Shown in pieces: positions 48,334 through 55,279 of a stretch of DNA of 55,279 bases. Source of the DNA: an uncultured bacterium (GTDB lineage: Bacteria > Bacillota > Clostridia > Oscillospirales > Oscillospiraceae); contig CANRXB010000015.1 of the NCBI GenBank assembly GCA_947643715.1, forward strand, positions 1 through 55,279, in the 5' to 3' direction. The notes beneath the pieces are model-generated. The model had not been told where the DNA came from. It saw only the letters and a program-made list of their open reading frames with translations, and searched no databases. Position 1 is the stretch's first letter, and the number at the start of each line of letters is the position of its first letter. A program made the position numbers and the translations under genes.

Positions 48334-49695
48334 TCACCGGCTGGACCAGGCCGCTGTGATGGGCTTGAAACGTTGGTTCAGCTCGCTCTCGTCCAGGCCG
48401 CAGTCCCATACCTTCGGGTCCAGAGAGGCGCAATAGATGGTCGTGCTGTCGCTGTACAGCACCGTCCGCCCCGGCTGCTTGGACCGGGAGACCCGGTTGC
48501 TGCCCGTCAGCCGGTAGATGGTGAGGAACTTCTCCGGCTCGCCCTCTTCCCGGTCCGGCCAGTAATAGAACGCCACCGCCCGCTCGCCCCGGCCGCTGAG
48601 GCTGTCCTCCCGGGCCACCGTGATGTTGTTGATGTCCCAGCCGTTGGGCAGGGCAAGATACCAGCCGTCGGTGAAGGAGTGATAGGTGATGGCGCTGGTG
48701 GCGCTCTTGCCGTTGGAGTCGATCTGCTGCCAATAGATCAGATGCTGGGCGGGCGCGCTGCTCTCCGGGTCCAGCGGGACGAGCGCCTGCGGCCGGGGGA
48801 TCTCTGGCACGCCGTCGCTGTTGATGTCGCCCGTGGAAGCCTCCGTATTGGACCAGCAGGTGGCCAGGCTCACGCCGCTCTCGTCGTCCCGGGTGACGTT
48901 CACCAGCCCGTCCGGCCCCAAGAGCAACACGTCGGTGAGCCAGCCGTTCTCGATATCCAGCGTGACGTACACGCCTGCGCGCCCGTCGGACAAAAGTCCC
49001 GTCTCCGCCCGGATCACGTCCCGCAGCCCGTCGGACAAGGGCGCGCTGGAGGCCAGCACCATCACGCTGCTCTGGTAGTCGTAATACTCCGCCAGGTTGT
49101 AGCCATCCCCGGTGGTGTCCTGCTGGAACACGATCAGCTCCTTGCTCCCGTCCTGATCCAGATCCGCCGTGGTATAGCCCTCATTATAAGTGGTGTTCAT
49201 CAATTCGTTGGCTCCGCTGCCGTTGAAATTGTACGCGGCCAGGGTATGCACGCCTGCGCTGAGCTGCCAGCTCACGATGAGCTCCCGGCAGCCGTCCCCG
49301 GTGAGGTCCTCATAGGCCACGGAATTGATGGAGGTCCCTTCGCCGGACAGCATGGCGGACTGCCGATAGGTCTGGTTCTCCCCCTGCCGGAACAGACACA
49401 CCCGCATGGGCTTCTCCTCCGCGGAGGTCACCCGCAGGAACACCGCCGCCGTCTCCTGTTCGCCGTCCCCGTCCATGTCCAAGAGCTGGATGGTGGAGGT
49501 ATTGCTGCCATAGTTGATGGTGGCATACTCCGCGCCCAGCTCGCTCATGGTCGCGTCGATGGTGTTCTGGAGGTCCCGATACTCCTGGGGCAGGACGGGC
49601 AGCGCATACAGCTTGTCCACCGGCTGGAACACACAGCCGCTCAAGCTCAGGCCCAGCGCCGCACCCAGGGCCGCCAACACGATCCGCCGCACCAT
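48334..49695 (-). CDS. Lipoprotein with repeated Asp-rich (FG-GAP/EF-loop-like) motifs
   Basis: The 453-residue product has a lipoprotein signal peptide ending LSGC (Cys21). Four spaced Asp loops follow: DMDGDGEQE near residue 73, DLTGDGCRE near 130, DLDQDGSKE near 180 and DINSDGVPE near 293. Each is in a hydrophobic-strand context, as in VCBS/FG-GAP beta-propeller repeats that bind calcium. It would sit on the outer face of the membrane. The function is unknown; encoding with a two-component system suggests it may sense or modulate the signal. ATG 49695 has GGAGGAGAGG upstream. An extended -10 promoter lies about 60 nt before it. Confidence 0.82.
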   Translation of the reverse strand: MVRRIVLAALGAALGLSLSGCVFQPVDKLYALPVLPQEYRDLQNTIDATMSELGAEYATINYGSNTSTIQLLDMDGDGEQETAAVFLRVTSAEEKPMRVCLFRQGENQTYRQSAMLSGEGTSINSVAYEDLTGDGCRELIVSWQLSAGVHTLAAYNFNGSGANELMNTTYNEGYTTADLDQDGSKELIVFQQDTTGDGYNLAEYYDYQSSVMVLASSAPLSDGLRDVIRAETGLLSDGRAGVYVTLDIENGWLTDVLLLGPDGLVNVTRDDESGVSLATCWSNTEASTGDINSDGVPEIPRPQALVPLDPESSAPAQHLIYWQQIDSNGKSATSAITYHSFTDGWYLALPNGWDINNITVAREDSLSGRGERAVAFYYWPDREEGEPEKFLTIYRLTGSNRVSRSKQPGRTVLYSDSTTIYCASLDPKVWDCGLDESELNQRFKPITAAWSSR

Positions 49696-49756
49696 CGCCC
49701 TCTCCTCCTTCGTTCCGGCGTCCGTCCATGCGGGCGCCGCTCCACAGTTAAAGGCT

Positions 49757-49765
49757 ATTATATCA
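49757..49765 (-). promoter_or_regulatory. Extended -10 promoter for the lipoprotein / two-component operon
   Basis: On the minus strand TGATATAAT (49765-49757): a perfect TATAAT preceded by TG. The -35 region (TATGCA, 17 bp upstream) is poor, as is usual for extended -10 promoters. Confidence 0.6.
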
Positions 49766-49823
49766 CGATCTTCTCCGTCTGCATATGGATTTTTTGTGAA
49801 CGAAAAAATTTTCTGGGCAGAGG

Positions 49824-49847
49824 AAAAGCGGCGCTGGTCCGCGCCGC
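49824..49847 (-). terminator. Terminator of the marR-MATE operon
   Basis: 7 bp stem GCGGCGC / GCGCCGC (49828-49834 with 49841-49847), then T4 on the minus strand (49827-49824), 10 bp after the MATE stop. Confidence 0.65.
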
Positions 49848-49857
49848 CTCGAAGCCC

Positions 49858-51186
49858 TCAATAACGATATCTCTTCCGCAGCCCCCACAGGAACGCCGCC
49901 GTCACCGCCACCGCCAGCACCTCCGCCGCTACGATGGACAGCCAGATGCCGTCCACTCCCCAGACCAGCGGGAACAGGAGCACCGCCGCCACCTGGAACA
50001 CCAGCGTGCGCAGGAAGGAGATGGCCGCCGACACCAAGCCGTCGTTCAGCGCCGTGAAGAAAGAGGAGCCGAAGATGGCGAAGCCGGAGAACAGGAAACA
50101 GAAGGAGAAGATGGAGAAGGCGCGGACCGTCATCGACAAGAGCCCTTCGTCATATCCCACGAACAGCAAGGACAAGGGCCGTCCCAGCCACTGGGCCGCG
50201 GCGAACATGGCCGCAGCGAACACGGCGACGATCGCCATGCTCCGCCTGCGCAGGCCCCGCAGCTCCTCATGGTGCTGCGCGCCGTAGTGGTAGCCGATCA
50301 CCGGGGCCGTGCCCACCGCATAGCCGATGAACACCGCTTGGAACACCAGACTGACATACATCAGCACACCATAGGCGGCCACGCCGTCCTCCCCTGCGTA
50401 GCGCAGGAGCTGGGCGTTGTAGAGCATACTGACCACCGACATGGAGATGTTGCTCATCAGCTCCGACGCGCCGTTGGTACACGCCCTCCACAGCGCCCGC
50501 CCGTCGAGATCCGCCCTGCCCAGCCGCAGCAGGCTGCCATTGGGGCGGGCGAAGTAGATCAGCGGCACCGCCCCGCCCACGAATTGGCTCAGCGCGGTGG
50601 CCGCCGCCGCACCCTCCAGCCCCCAGCGCAGCACCGCCACGAACAGCGCGTCCAGCACCATGTTCGTGCAGCCCGCCGCTATCGTCACATACAGCCCCAG
50701 GACCGGCTTTTCCGACGTAGAGAACAGGCACTGGAACTCGAATTGCAGGATATACGCCGGAACGGCCATCAGGACGATCCGGGCATAGGCCACGCTGTCC
50801 TCCAGAAGCTGCCCCTGGGCCCCCAGGGCCGATGCGGCAGGCCAGATCGACACCATCCCCAACACGCCCAGCACCACGCCGCAGGCGGCGGACACATAGA
50901 CGATCAGGGAGAACAGCCCGTTGGCCTTTTCCGGCTTCCCCTCACCCAGCGTCTTGGCAATCAGCGCCCCGCCGCCGGTGCCGAACATGAAGCCGAAAGC
51001 CCCCAAGATCATCAGCACGGGCATGATGAAGTTCACGGCGGTGAACGGGACCTTGCCCACGAAATTGGACACGAAAAAGCCATCGACCACGCCGTAGATC
51101 GAAGTGAACACCAGCATCACGATGGACGGCAAGGTGTAACGCAGCAATTTCCCATAAGTAAAATGGTCTGACAACTGGATCTTCAT
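49858..51186 (-). CDS. MATE family efflux transporter
   Basis: The 442-residue protein has twelve predicted membrane segments. It begins HFTYGKLLRYTLPSIVMLVF and has DGFFVSNFVG, FTAVNFIMPVLMILGAFGFM with FGTGGGALIAKTLGE, and in the second half AVGTAPVIGYHYGAQHHEEL. This is the pattern of MATE drug/sodium antiporters (the clostridial MepA-like branch). It should export cationic compounds. ATG 51186 has GGGAGGATG upstream, with only 1 nt between it and the stop of the MarR gene, so they form a tightly coupled operon controlled by the MarR operator. Confidence 0.93.
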   Translation of the reverse strand: MKIQLSDHFTYGKLLRYTLPSIVMLVFTSIYGVVDGFFVSNFVGKVPFTAVNFIMPVLMILGAFGFMFGTGGGALIAKTLGEGKPEKANGLFSLIVYVSAACGVVLGVLGMVSIWPAASALGAQGQLLEDSVAYARIVLMAVPAYILQFEFQCLFSTSEKPVLGLYVTIAAGCTNMVLDALFVAVLRWGLEGAAAATALSQFVGGAVPLIYFARPNGSLLRLGRADLDGRALWRACTNGASELMSNISMSVVSMLYNAQLLRYAGEDGVAAYGVLMYVSLVFQAVFIGYAVGTAPVIGYHYGAQHHEELRGLRRRSMAIVAVFAAAMFAAAQWLGRPLSLLFVGYDEGLLSMTVRAFSIFSFCFLFSGFAIFGSSFFTALNDGLVSAAISFLRTLVFQVAAVLLFPLVWGVDGIWLSIVAAEVLAVAVTAAFLWGLRKRYRY

Positions 51187-51187
51187 A

Positions 51188-51673
51188 TCATCCTCCCGGG
51201 CCGGACGCCCCATCGCGTCCCGTCCCTCCTCCTTTTTGGAATCGTCCCGCTTTTTCGCGGAACGCGGTCAGATAGCGCTCCGTCAGCCGGACATATCGCT
51301 CCACCTCGTCCGGGGACCAGTCGGAGAAGATCTCGTCCTCCAGCGCTATCAACGGTGCGGCGGTGCGCCCGGCCAGCTCCTTGCCCGCCGGGGTGAGGCA
51401 TACGTCCTTGCTCCGGGCCCCCGACGCCTCCAGCCGGACCATCCCCTCCCCCTCCAGCTTGCGGATGGCTGAGTTGATGGTCTGCTTGCTGGAGCCGGAC
51501 CGGCGGCAGATCGTCTGGAGCGCACAACGCTCCCCAGAGCAGCAGATGGCGTACAGCACCTTCATCACGCTGTCCGACAAGCCCATCCGTACCGCTGTGT
51601 CGTGGTACGCCGCGTCGATCTCCCCCAGCAAATGGTTGAAGCGTTTCAGCTCCTTGGATATCCGGACATCCAT
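51188..51673 (-). CDS. MarR family transcriptional regulator of the MATE pump
   Basis: The 161-residue protein has an N-terminal dimer helix (ISKELKRFNHLLGEIDAAYH), a winged helix-turn-helix (LQTICRRSGSSKQTINSAIR, KLEGEGMVRLE), and the MarR wing SGARSKDVCLTPAGKEL. As usual it should repress itself and the downstream pump until a ligand binds. Two adjacent Cys (AICCSGERCAL) near residue 44 could sense oxidation. The promoter has a perfect 6+6 palindrome at the start site. The ATG is preceded by AAGGGGGC. Confidence 0.93.
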   Translation of the reverse strand: MDVRISKELKRFNHLLGEIDAAYHDTAVRMGLSDSVMKVLYAICCSGERCALQTICRRSGSSKQTINSAIRKLEGEGMVRLEASGARSKDVCLTPAGKELAGRTAAPLIALEDEIFSDWSPDEVERYVRLTERYLTAFREKAGRFQKGGGTGRDGASGPGG

Positions 51674-51687
51674 AGCGCGCCCCCTTA

Positions 51688-51701
51688 GTACGAAATCGTA
51701 C
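51688..51701. promoter_or_regulatory. MarR operator palindrome
   Basis: GTACGA AA TCGTAC (51688-51701), perfect arms, at the predicted +1. A related half site TAGTACGATATTTCG (51711-51725) overlaps the -10 and spacer. Both share TAGTACGA, as expected of a dimer binding twice. Confidence 0.65.
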
Positions 51702-51706
51702 CCGAT

Positions 51707-51735
51707 ATCATAGTACGATATTTCGAGATCGTCAA
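51707..51735 (-). promoter_or_regulatory. Promoter of the marR-MATE operon
   Basis: On the minus strand TTGACG (51735-51730), 17 bp, TATGAT (51712-51707), about 35 nt before the marR start. The operator overlaps it. Confidence 0.85.
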
Positions 51736-51822
51736 GCCGTCGTTTTCCACAAAGATAGCTTCATCTCCTGTACCCGAGATACGAACTATTTCCCGCCCTA
51801 CCGGCAGGGAAAAAGCACGCAG

Positions 51823-51852
51823 AAAAACGCAAGGGGCATCGATCCCCTTGCG
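51823..51852 (-). terminator. Intrinsic terminator of the Clp ATPase gene
   Basis: 9 bp stem CGCAAGGGG / CCCCTTGCG (51828-51836 with 51844-51852), then T5 on the minus strand (51827-51823), 23 bp after the stop. Confidence 0.9.
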
Positions 51853-51874
51853 CTTTTCCCTTGCCGGTCCGCGC

Positions 51875-53968
51875 TCACACCTGCCGCTTTTCCGTGCGCA
51901 GCACGATATCCTCCCGCTCCACGGCCAGACACAGGGTGTCCCCCGCCGTCAGCCGTTCGGACAGCAGCAGGTCGGCGGCAGGCTCCTCCACCCACCGGCG
52001 TACCGCACGGCGGATCGGACGGGCCCCCTGCTCCCGCTCGCTGCCCGGGTCGGCCAGCCGGGACACCGCCTCCCAGCGCGCGTCCAGGTCCACGCCCAGC
52101 GCGGACAACCGCCCCCGCACGCCGCCCAACATCCGCAGCGCGATGCGCTCCAGGTCCCTGCGCTCCAGGCGGTCGAACAAGATCACCTCGTCCAGACGGT
52201 TGAGGAACTCCGGCTTGAAGCGGCCCTTCAGCTCTGCCATGACCTCTTCCTTGCGCTTGTCGTCCGAGCTGCCTCCGGCGAAGCCCAACGGGGGCGACTT
52301 GCTCACGATCTTCCTGGCCCCCACGTTGGAGGTCATCACCACCACCGTATTGCGGAAGTCCGCCTTCCGGCCCTGGCCGTCGGTGAGCTGGCCGTCCTCC
52401 ATCACCTGCAGCAAGATGTTCTGCAAGTCGTCGTGGGCCTTCTCCATCTCGTCGAACAGCACCACCGACCAGGGACGTCGGCGGACCTGTTCTGTGAGCT
52501 GTCCGCCCTCCTCATGGCCCACATAGCCGGGAGGCGAGCCCACCAGCCGGGAGGCGGCATGTTTCTCCATATACTCGGACATGTCGAAACGGATCAGCGC
52601 GTCCTCGCTGCCGAACAACGCCGCCGCCAGCGCCCGGCACAGCTCCGTCTTGCCCACGCCGGTGGGGCCTAGGAACAGGAACACCCCGATGGGCCGGTCG
52701 GGCTCTTTCAGCCCCACCCTGCCCCGGCGGATGGCGGCCGCTACGGCGGACACCGCCTGATCCTGTCCCACCACACGGCGATGGAGCTCGCCTTCCAGCT
52801 CCAACAGCCGGCGGGCCTCCCCTTTGGTGATGGACTCCAGCGGGATCCCCGTCCACTGGGCCAACACCGCCGCCACGTCCTCTTTTTCCAGGCAGCGCTG
52901 GCCGCTCCCCTTCTGACGGCTCTGCTTGCGGTCCAGCTCCCGGCGGAAATCCGCCTCCGCGTCCCGGAGGATGGCCGCGCGCTCGAAATCCTGGACCGCG
53001 ATGGCCTGGGCCTTCTCCCGCGCCGCCCGCTCCGCCCGGTCGGACAGCGCCCGCAGGGCCACGGGCACCTCTTCTTCCATGCGCAGCCGCGCCGCGCCCT
53101 CGTCGATGAGGTCGATGGCCTTGTCCGGCAGGAACCGGTCCGGGAGATAGCGCCGGGAGAGCTCCACAGCCGCGTCGATGGCCCCGTCGGAGATGCTCAG
53201 GCCATGGTGCTCCTCATACCTGCGGCGCAGCCCCCGGAGGATGGCCCTGGCCTGATCCGCCGTAGGCTCCCCCACCCGCACCGGCTGGAACCGGCGCTCC
53301 AGCGCCGCGTCCTTCTCGATATATTTGCGGTATTCCTCCAAGGTGGTGGCCCCCACCACCTGGATCTCGCCCCGGCTCAGGGCCGGCTTGAGGATGTTGG
53401 CCGCATCGATGGCCCCCTCGGCGGAGCCGGCCCCCACGATGTTGTGCAGCTCGTCCAGGAACAGGATGACGTTCCCCGCCCGGCGCACCTCCGCCAGCAC
53501 CTGGTTCACCCGTTCCTCGAACTCGCCCCGGTACTTGGTGCCCGCCACCATGGACACCAGGTCCAGGCTCAGCAGGCGCTTCCCCCTCAGGGGCTCGGGC
53601 ACCGCGCCGGAGGCCATGCGCAGGGCCAGCCCCTCCGCCACCGCCGTCTTGCCCACGCCCGGCTCGCCGATCAGAGCGGGGTTGTTCTTGGTCCGCCGGG
53701 CCAGGATCTGGATCACCCGGCCCACCTCCTGCTCCCGGCCCACCAGGGGGTCCAGCGCGCCCAGCGCCGCCATCCTGGTCAGATCCCGGGAGAACCGGTC
53801 GGTGAGGCGGGTGTCCGCTCCCTCCCGGGTCCTGGGCCGCTCGTCCCGGTAAAGGGCCTGGGGGTCCCCTCCAGGCCGTCCGGCACTGTTCTGAGGCGTC
53901 TGCCGCCCTTTGTCCCGATCCATCATAAAAAAACCCCGCAATCTTTGAAAAATGCTCAACCGCTCCAC
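51875..53968 (-). CDS. ClpC/ClpE-like AAA+ ATPase without the usual N-domain
   Basis: The 697-residue Clp/Hsp100 ATPase has two AAA+ domains. D1 shows Walker [16 protein letters not shown] near residue 105 and [21 protein letters not shown]2 shows [15 protein letters not shown] near residue 430, [33 protein letters not shown] and the sensor [10 protein letters not shown] short middle segment with [19 protein letters not shown] fits the UVR-like part of ClpC/ClpE. About 65 residues of polar sequence replace the normal 140-residue Clp repeat domain that binds adaptors. It would unfold proteins, perhaps for ClpP. GTG 53968 has GGGAG upstream. No CtsR direct repeat is seen. Confidence 0.92.
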   Translation of the reverse strand: MERLSIFQRLRGFFMMDRDKGRQTPQNSAGRPGGDPQALYRDERPRTREGADTRLTDRFSRDLTRMAALGALDPLVGREQEVGRVIQILARRTKNNPALIGEPGVGKTAVAEGLALRMASGAVPEPLRGKRLLSLDLVSMVAGTKYRGEFEERVNQVLAEVRRAGNVILFLDELHNIVGAGSAEGAIDAANILKPALSRGEIQVVGATTLEEYRKYIEKDAALERRFQPVRVGEPTADQARAILRGLRRRYEEHHGLSISDGAIDAAVELSRRYLPDRFLPDKAIDLIDEGAARLRMEEEVPVALRALSDRAERAAREKAQAIAVQDFERAAILRDAEADFRRELDRKQSRQKGSGQRCLEKEDVAAVLAQWTGIPLESITKGEARRLLELEGELHRRVVGQDQAVSAVAAAIRRGRVGLKEPDRPIGVFLFLGPTGVGKTELCRALAAALFGSEDALIRFDMSEYMEKHAASRLVGSPPGYVGHEEGGQLTEQVRRRPWSVVLFDEMEKAHDDLQNILLQVMEDGQLTDGQGRKADFRNTVVVMTSNVGARKIVSKSPPLGFAGGSSDDKRKEEVMAELKGRFKPEFLNRLDEVILFDRLERRDLERIALRMLGGVRGRLSALGVDLDARWEAVSRLADPGSEREQGARPIRRAVRRWVEEPAADLLLSERLTAGDTLCLAVEREDIVLRTEKRQV

Positions 53969-54292
53969 ACGATCACTCCCAGCTCGTCGAAAGAATCATC
54001 TCGCCGATCTGCCGGCGCCCTGTACGAAGCCGCCCCCGTAACGCTCGATCGGACGAAGGGACGCGCCTCTCCCGGCCCTTCCACACGTCCTTCCCATCCG
54101 GCGCCGGAAGGGAGCGCCATCCCGACAGGCTGGCTCCCATCGTTCTCCGGTGGCGACAGTCCTCTTGGCAAGGATGGGAAATTTTAGCCGAATTTATACA
54201 TCTCCACCATCCAAAATTTCGTATTGCATTTTTCGTGAGATGTGGTAAAATGGGAGACGGTTTCAAAACATTACTTTGGAGGTGTATGTTAC
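53969..54292. other. Divergent intergenic region between the Clp and ferredoxin genes
   Basis: 324 bp. The right end holds the ferredoxin promoter. The rest holds no supported gene. A 71-codon minus-strand frame here overlaps the Clp start and lacks a ribosome site. No CtsR (GGTCAAA repeats) or CIRCE element was found, and no clear clp promoter. Confidence 0.5.
54224..54251 (+). promoter_or_regulatory. Promoter for the ferredoxin gene
   Basis: TTGCAT (54224-54229), 16 bp spacer, TAAAAT (54246-54251), about 41 nt before the ATG. Confidence 0.7.
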
Positions 54293-54463
54293 ATGGCACG
54301 TAAGATCAGTGACGCTTGCGTTTCCTGCGGCGCCTGTGAGAGCTCCTGCCCCGTGGGCGCGATCTCTATGGGCAGCGATCACATGGAGATCGACGCTGGC
54401 GCCTGCATCGACTGCGGCGCTTGCGAGGGCACCTGCCCCACCGGTGCGATCTCTGCGGAGTGA
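54293..54463 (+). CDS. 2[4Fe-4S] ferredoxin
   Basis: A 56-residue clostridial-type ferredoxin, the low-potential electron carrier of anaerobic metabolism. It has the two cluster motifs CVSCGACESSCP (about residues 9-20) and CIDCGACEGTCP (about residues 38-49), each with the final Cys-Pro, in the usual pseudo-symmetric arrangement. It starts MARKISDACVSC and ends GAISAE. GGAGGTG lies about 12 nt before the ATG. It has its own promoter and terminator and was too short for most automatic calls. Confidence 0.96.
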   Translation: MARKISDACVSCGACESSCPVGAISMGSDHMEIDAGACIDCGACEGTCPTGAISAE

Positions 54464-54479
54464 ACTGACTGCAGCGCAA

Positions 54480-54514
54480 AGATCCCCTGCTCCCCCTTCG
54501 GGAAGCGGGGGATC
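54480..54514 (+). terminator. Terminator of the ferredoxin gene
   Basis: 8 bp outer stem AGATCCCC / GGGGATCT (54480-54487 with 54507-54514) plus inner G+C pairs, followed by CCTTTTG. Confidence 0.75.
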
Positions 54515-54679
54515 TCCTTTTGTCCTCCTTTTTCCAATCATTGGATGGGAACGGCGCTCTCTATGCGCGCCGGACGGCCCCCGTTCGTCAAAGTGCCCCC
54601 ATTCTCCCGCACCGCCCCAAAAGAGGTTGGGCAAATCGCCGATTTTGTTAGATCTATCACGAATGACTCCAAAATGTCA

Positions 54680-54708
54680 TGGAATTAGGTGGGCATCCAT
54701 GCTATACT
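54680..54708 (+). promoter_or_regulatory. Putative pckA promoter
   Basis: Good -10 TATACT (54703-54708); the -35 TGGAAT (54680-54685, 17 bp spacer) is weak. An inverted repeat ATGAC/GTCAT overlaps its upstream edge and could be a regulatory site for a carbon-responsive protein. Confidence 0.45.
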
Positions 54709-54819
54709 GTGCAATTGGTGGGAGCTGTTTTCCTGCCAGTACCATCAGCCCGCGCCTACATCTTTTTTTGCCTGGGCAGGCGCTGCAGTGATACACCATT
54801 ATTTGAGGAGGAACTATCT

Positions 54820-55279
54820 ATGGAAACCTACGGTCTGGAACAGTACGGCATTACCGGGATCAAAGAAATCGTATACAATCCCACCTATGAGCAGCTTTTC
54901 GAGGCGGAGATGGACCCCACCCTGGAGGGCTATGAAAAGGGACAGATGACCGAGCTGGGCGCGGTCAATGTGATGACCGGCATCTACACGGGCCGCTCCC
55001 CCAAGGACAAGTTCATCGTGATGGACGAGAACTCCAAAGACACCGTCTGGTGGACCTCCGACGAGTTCAAGAACGACAACAAGCCCGCTTCTCAGGAAGC
55101 CTGGGCGGCCTGCAAGGCCCTGGCCATCAAGGAGCTGTCCAACAAGAAGCTCTACGTGATGGACGTCTTCTGCGGCACCAACCCCGACTCCCGCATGGCC
55201 ATCCGCTTCATCATGGAGGTGGCTTGGCAGGCCCACTTCGTCAAGAACATGTTCATCGCCCCCACCGAGGAGGAGCTGA
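54820..55279 (+). CDS. pckA: Phosphoenolpyruvate carboxykinase (ATP), N-terminal part
   Basis: Only the first 153 codons are inside the window; the gene runs off the right edge. The protein starts [20 protein letters not shown] and has [20 protein letters not shown] with KFIV, the conserved N-terminal substrate-binding loop with the oxaloacetate-binding Arg (TGRSPKDK). [20 protein letters not shown] and [14 protein letters not shown] also fit the ATP-dependent family. The enzyme interconverts oxaloacetate and PEP; in gut anaerobes it often runs in the carboxylating direction to make succinate or propionate. GAGGAGG precedes the ATG. Confidence 0.95.
   Translation, partial: METYGLEQYGITGIKEIVYNPTYEQLFEAEMDPTLEGYEKGQMTELGAVNVMTGIYTGRSPKDKFIVMDENSKDTVWWTSDEFKNDNKPASQEAWAACKALAIKELSNKKLYVMDVFCGTNPDSRMAIRFIMEVAWQAHFVKNMFIAPTEEEL

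Larger units (their letters stand above)
54464..54819 (+). other. Region between ferredoxin and pckA
   Basis: 356 bp without a gene: the ferredoxin terminator, a G+C-rich stretch, then an A+T-richer part with the inverted repeat ATGAC-N8-GTCAT (54664-54681), the putative pckA promoter and a leader of about 105 nt with a T8 run near 54760 before the pckA ATG. Confidence 0.5.

Noticed and set aside
47617-51171. A 1184-codon open frame on the plus strand
   Set aside because: It lies antisense to the response regulator, lipoprotein and MATE genes, all clearly recognised. Its composition (His, Gln, Arg, Gly-rich, no domain) is typical of antisense shadows in G+C-rich DNA.
53956-54171. A 71-codon minus-strand frame before the Clp gene
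   Set aside because: No ribosome site; overlaps the Clp start in another frame.
1-55279. tRNA, rRNA, CRISPR arrays, insertion sequences, phage genes
   Set aside because: No T-loop GTTCGAATC in a cloverleaf context, no regularly spaced repeats, no transposase or integrase frames were seen by eye; a tRNAscan/Infernal run would settle small RNAs.

Overview
The window is a G+C-rich (about 60 percent or more by eye) chromosome segment of a Gram-positive gut-type clostridium. The best fit is the Oscillospiraceae/Ruminococcaceae side of Clostridia (Flavonifractor/Intestinimonas-like), inferred from gene content and not tested by search. Supporting genes are class III fructose-bisphosphatase, an ATP-type PEP carboxykinase, a 56-residue 2[4Fe-4S] ferredoxin, YqhQ (DUF1385) beside prmC, a SpoIIQ-like M23 protein, a VanW protein, and strong AGGAGG ribosome sites with frequent GTG starts. 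I see no tRNA, rRNA, CRISPR array, insertion sequence or phage gene.

Layout. 1-1.3 kb (minus): the end of an xpaC / small membrane protein / telA envelope-stress operon. 1.4-9.4 kb (plus): threonine ammonia-lyase, rpe, recR, fbp, a VanW protein with a repeat tail and a DUF2461 protein. 9.5-17 kb is accessory: an ECF sigma factor with a large unknown membrane protein, a tandem radical-SAM pair, a second ECF sigma factor with a truncated membrane partner, a DUF4261 protein, and an A+T-richer small gene with its own promoter and operator-like palindrome. 17-24.5 kb (minus): lysS-greA, a TIGR04086 membrane protein and yajC, tgt, and an operon of DUF3842, a sugar nucleotidyltransferase, an aldose-epimerase-like protein and ridA.

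24.9-35.5 kb (minus) is a cell-surface polysaccharide region: SpoIIQ-like M23, glycosyltransferase 4, polyprenyl-phosphate sugar transferase, O-antigen-ligase-like polymerase, a secreted protein with an upstream 24-codon reading frame, a remarkable ABC-ATPase/UDP-galactopyranose-mutase fusion whose mutase part lacks its middle domain, and a phosphoglucomutase. 35.8-37 kb (plus) holds a ferredoxin-like aldo/keto reductase.

37-51.7 kb (minus) is a long, tightly packed series: yqhQ, prmC, TIGR04076, recA, a GNAT acetyltransferase, recX, rimO, an unknown protein, pgsA and an alpha-glucosidase. Upstream of it lie a two-component system with a calcium-loop-like lipoprotein, and a marR-MATE efflux operon. 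51.9-54 kb holds a ClpC-like ATPase without the N-domain. The window ends with a ferredoxin and the start of pckA on the plus strand.

The most unusual items are the ABC-Glf fusion with an internal deletion, the uncharacterised radical-SAM pair, two genes whose ribosome-binding sites are buried in perfect hairpins (TIGR04086 gene and spoIIQ-like gene), palindromes inside two promoters (yajC and the A+T-rich gene), and an unknown protein translationally coupled between rimO and pgsA.
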